Part shown: one piece after another, positions 58,736 through 64,000 of the stretch
How positions within the stretch are numbered: position 1 is the first letter of the stretch
Layout: each line of letters starts with the position of its first letter
Source: Hyalangium ruber
GTDB taxonomy: Bacteria; Myxococcota; Myxococcia; Myxococcales; Myxococcaceae
Length of the DNA: 64,000 nt
Assembly: GCF_034259325.1 (NCBI RefSeq)
Contig: NZ_JAXIVS010000007.1
Location: forward strand, 124,001-188,000
Direction of reading: 5' to 3'
Position numbers and translations under genes: made by a program
Notes under the pieces: generated by a model
Seen by the model: the letters and a program-made list of their open reading frames with translations, nothing else
The model's database searches: none
What the model was told of the DNA's origin: nothing

Positions 58736-59677
58736 TCAGAGCGAGTGGGAGAGCCGCTCAGCCGCCTCGCGCAGGGTGACGACGTCGCGCTCTTCCTTCA
58801 GCCAGCGGAAGAGCGTCTCCAGCCGCTGCATCTTCCGGCTGGCCGACACGAGCAGGTCCCGCTGCTGGCGGACCAGCTCGGGGGGAATCCCGTCCGTCTC
58901 GTCCAGCACGTCCACCGCGTGCAGCTCGAAGTTGAAGAAGGCATCGCCCCGGCACGCCAGCCAGGCGGCACGGATGCCGAACAGCGGCAACGTGGTCGCG
59001 AAGGTACCGATGAAGGGAAAGCGCACGCCCGGCGTCACCGCCATGGGCAGCTCCAGCACCGGCCCCGCGCCCCGCCGATAGGGCTGAGCGGGCTCGGGCC
59101 GGTACGGGGTGCGAGGCGCCAGCAGCACGCGCGGGCTGTCCAGCACCGAACGCGAGGGGCGCCCCGTCAGCGCCAGCGCCCCCATTACCGCGGCCTTGGC
59201 GGCGTAGTACGGGGCCGCCGGAAACACGGAGGAGCCATAGAGGTAGCCACGCTCCACGGTGGCCGCATAGAGGGCGGCGTTCAGCGTATAGCCGGGAGCT
59301 CGGAAGCCCACTGGCCGCGTCCCCGTGACGGCGAGGATGGCCTCTTCGCCACGCACCAGCTCCTCGCGGATGGACTCGGGGGCCCGCCGTGTCAGCGCAT
59401 AGTCGTGCGCGTAGCTGTGGTTGGCCACCTCGATGCCCGCGTCATGGGCCCGCCGGAGCGCCGCCGCGGCCCCCGCGTCCGACAGGTCCTCTCCGATGGC
59501 GAAGAAGGTCCCCGGTACCCCCACGGCGCCCAGCAGCTCCTGGAAGCGCGGCACGGCGGTGGCGTACACGAGCGCTCGGGCCCGGTCGTCCAGCACCGTC
59601 TCCGGCAGGCCGTGGATGCGGCAGTAGTGGTGCAGCGAGTCGAGATCGACGGAGATGGACGCCAGCCGGGAGCTCAC
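58736..59677 (-). CDS. Polysaccharide deacetylase (NodB-type)
   Basis: The 313-residue enzyme starts with SVDLDSLHHYCRIHG (the catalytic/metal Asp region), and has EVANHSYAHDYALTRR with the HSxxH metal-binding pair, then GFRAPGYTLN with the conserved Arg. It removes N-acetyl groups from polysaccharide or related glycan. It has no signal peptide by eye. It is 11 bp downstream of the GT2 gene in the same operon. Confidence 0.87.
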   Translation of the reverse strand: MSSRLASISVDLDSLHHYCRIHGLPETVLDDRARALVYATAVPRFQELLGAVGVPGTFFAIGEDLSDAGAAAALRRAHDAGIEVANHSYAHDYALTRRAPESIREELVRGEEAILAVTGTRPVGFRAPGYTLNAALYAATVERGYLYGSSVFPAAPYYAAKAAVMGALALTGRPSRSVLDSPRVLLAPRTPYRPEPAQPYRRGAGPVLELPMAVTPGVRFPFIGTFATTLPLFGIRAAWLACRGDAFFNFELHAVDVLDETDGIPPELVRQQRDLLVSASRKMQRLETLFRWLKEERDVVTLREAAERLSHSL

Positions 59678-59688
59678 GGCGAGCCCTC

Positions 59689-60402
59689 TCAGGTGCCGCG
59701 AATGCGGATGACGTAGACGAGCTTGCCCACGTTCCTCAGCACGTTGGGCACGCGCCGGAAGAGGTGGATGGAGGGCTGGCGCTTCTCGTGGAGCTGGATG
59801 GGGATCTCCATCACCTTCAAGCCCTCACGCCAGGCGCGGATGACGAACTCGCTGGCGAATACGTCCATGTCCACCACGCACTTGGCGATGACGGGCATGA
59901 GCGCCTCGCGCCGGAACGCCTTGAGCCCGTGGGTGTCCGTGCCCCGGAAGTCCAGCGCCACCCGGAGCAGCTTGTTGTGGACGCGGGTGGCCACGCGCCG
60001 GACGAGGGGGCGCTGGTCACTGGCCCCCTTGGCCGCCTTGGAGCCCACCACCATGTCCGCCTCGCCCCGCTCCAGCCAGGGCAGCGCGGCGTCATAGAAG
60101 GTGAGGTCGCACAGGTCGATCTCGTCGCACACCACGTAGGTGCCCTGGGCCTTGAGGATGCCGGCCTTGAGCGCCGCGCCGTAGTTGGGGCGCTCCGAGT
60201 GGAACCACCGCAGGCGCGGGTTCTGGGTACACATCTGCTCGAGGATCTGCGGCGTCGCGTCACGCGAGCCGTTCTCCGCGAAGATGACCTCATAGTCCCA
60301 GCCGCGCGCGTCCAGGCCCTGGCACAACTCCGCGGCCGCCGAGGCCACGATGGAGGCCTCGTTGTAGACGGGGATGACGATGGACAGGTACGGGGCGGCC
60401 AT
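59689..60402 (-). CDS. Family 2 glycosyltransferase
   Basis: The 237-residue enzyme begins LSIVIPVYNEASIV and has DYEVIFAENGSRDATPQIL with the nucleotide-binding Asp, then EIDLCDL at the position of the DxD motif (variant). It resembles dolichyl/polyprenyl-phosphate mannosyl- or glucosyltransferases (DPM1-like) that charge a lipid carrier. No C-terminal membrane segments are present. ATG 60402 is used; GTG 60420 is possible. It lies between the FAD oxidoreductase and deacetylase. Confidence 0.85.
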   Translation of the reverse strand: MAAPYLSIVIPVYNEASIVASAAAELCQGLDARGWDYEVIFAENGSRDATPQILEQMCTQNPRLRWFHSERPNYGAALKAGILKAQGTYVVCDEIDLCDLTFYDAALPWLERGEADMVVGSKAAKGASDQRPLVRRVATRVHNKLLRVALDFRGTDTHGLKAFRREALMPVIAKCVVDMDVFASEFVIRAWREGLKVMEIPIQLHEKRQPSIHLFRRVPNVLRNVGKLVYVIRIRGT

Positions 60403-60473
60403 GGTCGACGGGTAACGCACAGGGGCGGAACGCGCGACCTAGCACGCCCGCCGCCGACCGTCATCAACAGTCC

Positions 60474-61790
60474 TCAACGCTCGTTCAGCACCCGGGCAGA
60501 GGCCCGGCCGCCCAGGATGGCGTCCTCCATGGAGGAGTACTCCCACTGCCCGTAGCGCCCGGCCGTGAGGATGCGGGCGTGCTCCAGGAAGCGGAGGATC
60601 TCCGCCTTCGCCGGCCCGTACGCCTCGTCATAGAGGACGTAGGCGTGGGGAATCTCCCGCGCCTGGGCGAAGAGGATGTCCTCGGCCGAGTGGATCATCT
60701 GAGAGCGCACCAGGTCCTCCACCGCGTGCTGCTCGCACTGCGCGGGGGACAGCTCGCCGTGGTGGCTGTACTCCACATAGAAGGTGGCCGTGTCCGGGGG
60801 CGCCAGCGGCGCGTACACCGCGGACGGAGAGCCGATGCGGTACGTCTTGAACTCGAGCTCGGGCAGGTAGATCCAATGCCACGGCTGCCGGTTCTTCCCC
60901 CGGGCCGCCACGCAGACATAGGTGACGGTGGTGGCGCGCAGCCGGCCAGCGGCGGCCCGGACCTCCTCCGGCACGCCCGAGGCCCCCTGGGCGAGCAGCC
61001 GCACCAGGTGCGGCAGGGAGATGGTGGAGAGCAGCTCCGAATAGCCGAGCGAGCGTCCATCCGAGAGGGTGACGCGGCGGGCCTTCCAGTCGATGGCGGT
61101 GGGCTCGGTGCGAACGCTCACCTCCCCGCCCTGAAGGTGGCGCAGCATGGCCCGGGCGAGGCTCTCGATGCCGCCCTCGCGCGGGTAGAGGAAGGAGGCG
61201 TTGTAGCCCAGGGCGTCGCTGCCCGCCCCGAGCGCCCCGTCCACCACCTCCTTGAGAGTCGGCCGCGGCACGAAGCGCCCCACCCAGGCCGCCGACAGCT
61301 CCCGCGGGTGTACCGTCCAGAGCTTCTGGTTGTAGGGCACCATGAAGTTCTTCGCGAAGCCCTCCCCCATGTAGCGGAGGATGAACTCCTCGAAGTTGCT
61401 CGGCTCGCGCTCGCGCAGCGCACGGCCCTTCTCCCCGTAGATGGCCTCCACGTAGCCGATGAGGTTCTCGGAGACGACCTCTGGCGGTAGTCCGTGGGTG
61501 TTGACCTGGTAGGGAAAGCGGGTGAAGACGCCGCGCGAGAAGATGCCCGCCTTGCGCTGGATGCTCGTCAGCTGGCCAGGCAGCCAGAGGGTGTTCACCA
61601 ACTCACGGATCTCCGGATCTCTCAGGTGCAGCCAGTGCCCGGTCGGATCGAAGTAGCACCCGTCGATGACTTCGGTCTTGATGAGGCCGCCGACGCGCTC
61701 GGTCTTCTCGATGAGGCGCCAGGGGCGCTTGAGGAAGTGGGCAGCGGACAGCCCGGCGAGGCCGGCGCCGAGGATGACGGTAGGGTCCAT
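60474..61790 (-). CDS. FAD-dependent oxidoreductase (protoporphyrinogen oxidase/UDP-galactopyranose mutase-like)
   Basis: The 438-residue flavoprotein has ILGAGLAGLSAAHFL and TERVGGLIKTEVIDG for FAD binding. GHWLHLRDPEIREL and FMVPYNQKLWTVHPRELSAAWVGRFVPRP match the group of sugar- or lipid-acting NAD(P)-binding amine-oxidase-like proteins seen in glycan gene clusters. The C-terminus LTAGRYGQWEYSSMEDAILGG binds FAD. It is the first gene of the GT2/deacetylase group. The precise substrate is unknown. Confidence 0.82.
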   Translation of the reverse strand: MDPTVILGAGLAGLSAAHFLKRPWRLIEKTERVGGLIKTEVIDGCYFDPTGHWLHLRDPEIRELVNTLWLPGQLTSIQRKAGIFSRGVFTRFPYQVNTHGLPPEVVSENLIGYVEAIYGEKGRALREREPSNFEEFILRYMGEGFAKNFMVPYNQKLWTVHPRELSAAWVGRFVPRPTLKEVVDGALGAGSDALGYNASFLYPREGGIESLARAMLRHLQGGEVSVRTEPTAIDWKARRVTLSDGRSLGYSELLSTISLPHLVRLLAQGASGVPEEVRAAAGRLRATTVTYVCVAARGKNRQPWHWIYLPELEFKTYRIGSPSAVYAPLAPPDTATFYVEYSHHGELSPAQCEQHAVEDLVRSQMIHSAEDILFAQAREIPHAYVLYDEAYGPAKAEILRFLEHARILTAGRYGQWEYSSMEDAILGGRASARVLNER

Positions 61791-62013
61791 GGCGCTCGGG
61801 GGTCTACCACCTCTCAGGAGGCGGTGGGGCCGCCGTATTCAGCTCGCCAGCCGCGTGTACTCAGCCCCCTGCCCCCTCGCCTGGACTCCGGGCACAGGAA
61901 AAGAGGGCCTCTTCGCGTTCTTTCCGCTCCCGGCACGCCTTGATAGCCTGCGCGCGCGAGGATGATCCGAGCCCCCTTGGGCGCTCGTGCTAGCAGGTCT
62001 CTGAAGGAACTCC

Positions 62014-64000
62014 ATGAAAGTCTCGTGCCCGTCTTGCCAGACGAACTACAACATCGATGACAAGCGGATCCCGCCCGGGGGTGCGAAGCTGAAGTGCGCC
62101 CGGTGCCAGAACACCTTCCCCATCCGCCCAGCCTCGGAAGGGGTGGCGACGCCGGTCGCCATTCCGCTGCCTGGCGCCGCCGCTCCCCAGACCGCCATTC
62201 CGCTGCCTGGCGCCGCCGCGCCCCAGACCGCCATCCCGCTGCCGGGTGCCGCCGCTCCCCAGACCGCCATTCCGCTGCCGGGTGCCGCCGCTGCCATCCC
62301 GTTGCCGCCCGCGCCGGCCTCGGGTGCCATTCCGTTGCCGCCCGCGCCGGCCTCGGATCCGTTCGGCGACTACGACAGCGGGGACTACTCCCACCGCGAT
62401 GAGTCGGAGTCCACCCGCGTGGTGGCGCTGTCTTCGCTGCCCACCGCCGCGTTTCGGGATGCCCCTCCGTCCGCGCCGCCCGCGCCGGCCTACGGCAACA
62501 ACGACATGCTCGGCACCGCCCGGGACTTCGACTTCTCCGAGGAGCCCCCGCCGCCCGCCGATTCCTTCGGGCAGGACCCGAACGCCCTGCAGGGCCAGGC
62601 CGGCCCGTTCGCCTCGTACGATGCCGGGCAGGCCGCCATCCCCCTGCCGGGCACCGCCTACCCGCAGGACCCGGGCAACGCCATCCCCCTGCCCGGCGCC
62701 GCGGATCCGAATGATCCGTTCGCCCTCCCGCCGCCGTCCGGCAACTATGACGATGCCTCGGCCTATACCCAGGTGAGCGCGCCGCCCACGGAGGATCCGT
62801 TCGCCCTCCCGCCGCCGCCCGCCGGCCCCGACGCGGACCCCTTCGCGCTGCCGCCGCCCGAGGATCCGTTCGCCCTCCCGCCGCCGCCGGCCGATCCCCA
62901 GGGCGATGCCTTCGCCATGTCTCCGCCCATGGAGCAGGGCGGCTTCGATCTGCCGGAGATGGGCGCGCCGTCCGCGCAGGAGCCCATGGCCTTCGCGCCT
63001 CCGCCCCAGGCCGCTTCCTCCGAAGAGGATCCGTTCGCCGTCGACCTCTCGGATCCGCCCCCGGCCGCGCCCGCGCAGGACTTCAACCTCGACTTCAGCG
63101 AGCAGCCCCCTCAGCAGGCCGCGCCTCCGGCCGCGCCGGCGCCCCTCAACGTGGGCACCGACTTCGGGGACGTGAGCTTCGATGATCCGCTCCCTCCGGC
63201 GAGCGCCGCTCCGTCCATGGGCGACTCGCTCGAGTTCGACCCGACAGCCGCGCCGAAGCCCTCGGCGGGGGACGATCTCGAAGTGGACCTCTCCGCTCCC
63301 CTGCCGCCCCCGCCCACCTCGGGCGCCGCGGACGGCCTGGAGATGCTCAGCTTCATCGACGACGCCGCCAAGGACAACGGCGCCAAGGGCGCCACCAAGG
63401 CCAAGCGCTTCCACGTCCGCCGCCGCTCGGGCAAGGTCTTCGGCCCGTTCGAAGAGGGCGTCATCGTCAAGATGCTCGAGGACGGCCAGCTGCTGGGCAA
63501 CGAGGACGTCTCCACGGACTCGGAGAACTGGACGCCCATCGGCACGGTGCCCTCCTTCGCCACCGCCATCCAGAAGCTGATGGAGGGCCCTGCCTCGAAG
63601 ACGGGGCTGCCCGCCGTGGCCCCCAGCGCCGATGCGCCCCAGGCGCAGCAGGCGCAGGCGGCCGCTCCCGCCGCCAACCTGGATCGGATGAAGCAGCTGT
63701 ACGAGGGCCGCATGGCCGCGATCTCCGTCGTGGATCGCAGCGGTGCCTATGAGAAGTGGCGCAAGCGCATGCCGTTCCTCATCGGCGGAGGCGTGGCGCT
63801 GGTCTTGGTCCTCATCGGCCTGAGCTTCGGCCTGACGAAGTACGGCATCTTCGGCATGCGCAAGTTCTTCCCCGCGCGCGTGGCGGCCGGCACTCCCGCC
63901 GCCGCGGACGTGAAGAGCGCGCAGGATGCGCTCCTGGAGGACACCTTCAGCGGCTACCAGCAGGCGCGGGATCTGACCGCCAAGGTGCTCGCGGCCAAGG
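62014..64000 (+). CDS. Zinc-ribbon/GYF-like membrane protein, C-terminus outside window (GltJ-like N-terminal layout)
   Basis: ATG 62014 opens a frame that runs off the right edge, leaving 662 visible residues. It starts MKVSCPSCQTNYNIDD and CARCQNTFPI, an MJ0042-type zinc ribbon with two CxxC pairs. Residues 50-450 are Pro/Ala-rich with IPLPGAAAPQTA and DPFALPPP repeats. About 468-530 is a GYF-like domain (RSGKVFGPFEEGVIVKMLEDG). One membrane helix lies near 588-610 (LIGGGVALVLVLIGLSFGL), then DTFSGYQQARDLTAKVL, perhaps the start of TPRs. The gliding protein GltJ/AgmX has zinc ribbon, GYF and one membrane helix; this could be a relative. The visible periplasmic end looks TPR-like instead of TonB-like, so a paralogue is more likely. 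Confidence 0.8.
   Translation, partial: MKVSCPSCQTNYNIDDKRIPPGGAKLKCARCQNTFPIRPASEGVATPVAIPLPGAAAPQTAIPLPGAAAPQTAIPLPGAAAPQTAIPLPGAAAAIPLPPAPASGAIPLPPAPASDPFGDYDSGDYSHRDESESTRVVALSSLPTAAFRDAPPSAPPAPAYGNNDMLGTARDFDFSEEPPPPADSFGQDPNALQGQAGPFASYDAGQAAIPLPGTAYPQDPGNAIPLPGAADPNDPFALPPPSGNYDDASAYTQVSAPPTEDPFALPPPPAGPDADPFALPPPEDPFALPPPPADPQGDAFAMSPPMEQGGFDLPEMGAPSAQEPMAFAPPPQAASSEEDPFAVDLSDPPPAAPAQDFNLDFSEQPPQQAAPPAAPAPLNVGTDFGDVSFDDPLPPASAAPSMGDSLEFDPTAAPKPSAGDDLEVDLSAPLPPPPTSGAADGLEMLSFIDDAAKDNGAKGATKAKRFHVRRRSGKVFGPFEEGVIVKMLEDGQLLGNEDVSTDSENWTPIGTVPSFATAIQKLMEGPASKTGLPAVAPSADAPQAQQAQAAAPAANLDRMKQLYEGRMAAISVVDRSGAYEKWRKRMPFLIGGGVALVLVLIGLSFGLTKYGIFGMRKFFPARVAAGTPAAADVKSAQDALLEDTFSGYQQARDLTAKVLAAK
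62161..62292 (+). repeat. Tandem 36-bp repeats in the zinc-ribbon/GYF gene
   Basis: Three full 36-bp units (62161-62196, 62197-62232, 62233-62268) and a partial fourth encode IPLPGAAAPQTA. Units differ by few synonymous bases. Two related IPLPPAPAS units follow to about 62355. This is a likely length-variable linker. Confidence 0.8.

Noticed and set aside
61990..63414. Gly/Arg-rich minus-strand frame opposite the zinc-ribbon gene
   Set aside because: It mirrors the repetitive Pro/Ala codons of the real gene and has no ribosome binding site or domain.
1..64000. tRNA, rRNA, CRISPR arrays, insertion sequences, attachment sites
   Set aside because: Reading the gaps on both strands showed no cloverleaf arms, no regularly spaced repeats, no transposase motifs and no terminal inverted repeats with target duplications.

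Overview
This 64-kb window is high-GC, densely packed chromosomal DNA from a myxobacterium, most likely suborder Cystobacterineae (Archangium/Cystobacter/Myxococcus relatives). The evidence is taxonomic by gene content: a DUF2378 (TIGR02265) protein, a TOMM kinase/cyclase fusion, lipoprotein toxin/immunity pairs of the Sit kind, a protein with the zinc-ribbon/GYF layout of the gliding protein GltJ, and many lipoproteins and TPR proteins. I saw no rRNA, tRNA, CRISPR array or insertion sequence. No gene-free stretch exceeds 300 bases.

Layout. 1-5.1 kb: methionine block (MetE/UROD-like protein, metH, ArsR-methyltransferase fusion) read leftward with a palindromic operator in front. 5.1-7.8 kb: patatin phospholipase, then a predicted nuclease-toxin lipoprotein that appears to start at CTG, and its probable immunity partner. 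7.8-8.8 kb: an RpoH-like sigma factor behind a good sigma-54 promoter. 8.9-18.8 kb: a TOMM (thiazole/oxazole-modified peptide) cluster with SagB-type dehydrogenase, two NHLP-leader precursors with different C-terminal cores, a fused E1-like/YcaO cyclodehydratase, an amidohydrolase, and a giant kinase/cyclase/AAA/TPR regulator whose cyclase domain has lost its metal-binding Asp residues. 18.9-27 kb: amidase, AAA ATPase, sensor kinase, CoA-binding protein, lipoprotein, DUF2795 protein, YiiX-like hydrolase. 27-33.3 kb: SirB1-like, Nudix, DUF2378, MoaC, a Cys/Met PLP enzyme, TrxB, a cyclic-nucleotide-binding protein, and an alpha/beta hydrolase that may be a kynurenine formamidase.

33.3-35.3 kb: a MarR regulator fused to a Gly-rich beta domain, facing a stand-alone copy of that domain across a 21-bp palindrome. 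35.3-43 kb: a tightly overlapping kynurenine/2-aminomuconate degradation operon (kmo, kynU, ACMSD, 3-hydroxyanthranilate dioxygenase, RidA-type deaminase, semialdehyde dehydrogenase, SDR) with a divergent hydratase/decarboxylase. 43-44.8 kb: a second lipoprotein toxin/immunity pair with a GTGA overlap. 44.9-56.6 kb: frameshifted lipoprotein remnant, GT-C glycosyltransferase, lipoproteins, sirtuin, nucleotidyltransferase, RadC (behind a sigma-54 promoter), RecQ, a 1217-residue TPR protein. 56.6-56.87 kb: a compact candidate sigma-54 small-RNA gene with two upstream enhancer palindromes, a -24/-12 element, two hairpins and an 8-T terminator. 56.87-61.8 kb: envelope block (epimerase, acyltransferase, polysaccharide deacetylase, GT2, FAD oxidoreductase). 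62-64 kb: zinc-ribbon/GYF membrane protein running off the right edge.

The strongest candidates for something undescribed are the two-precursor TOMM cluster with its pseudo-cyclase kinase and the sigma-54 small-RNA unit. All promoter, operator and RNA calls are read by eye and untested.
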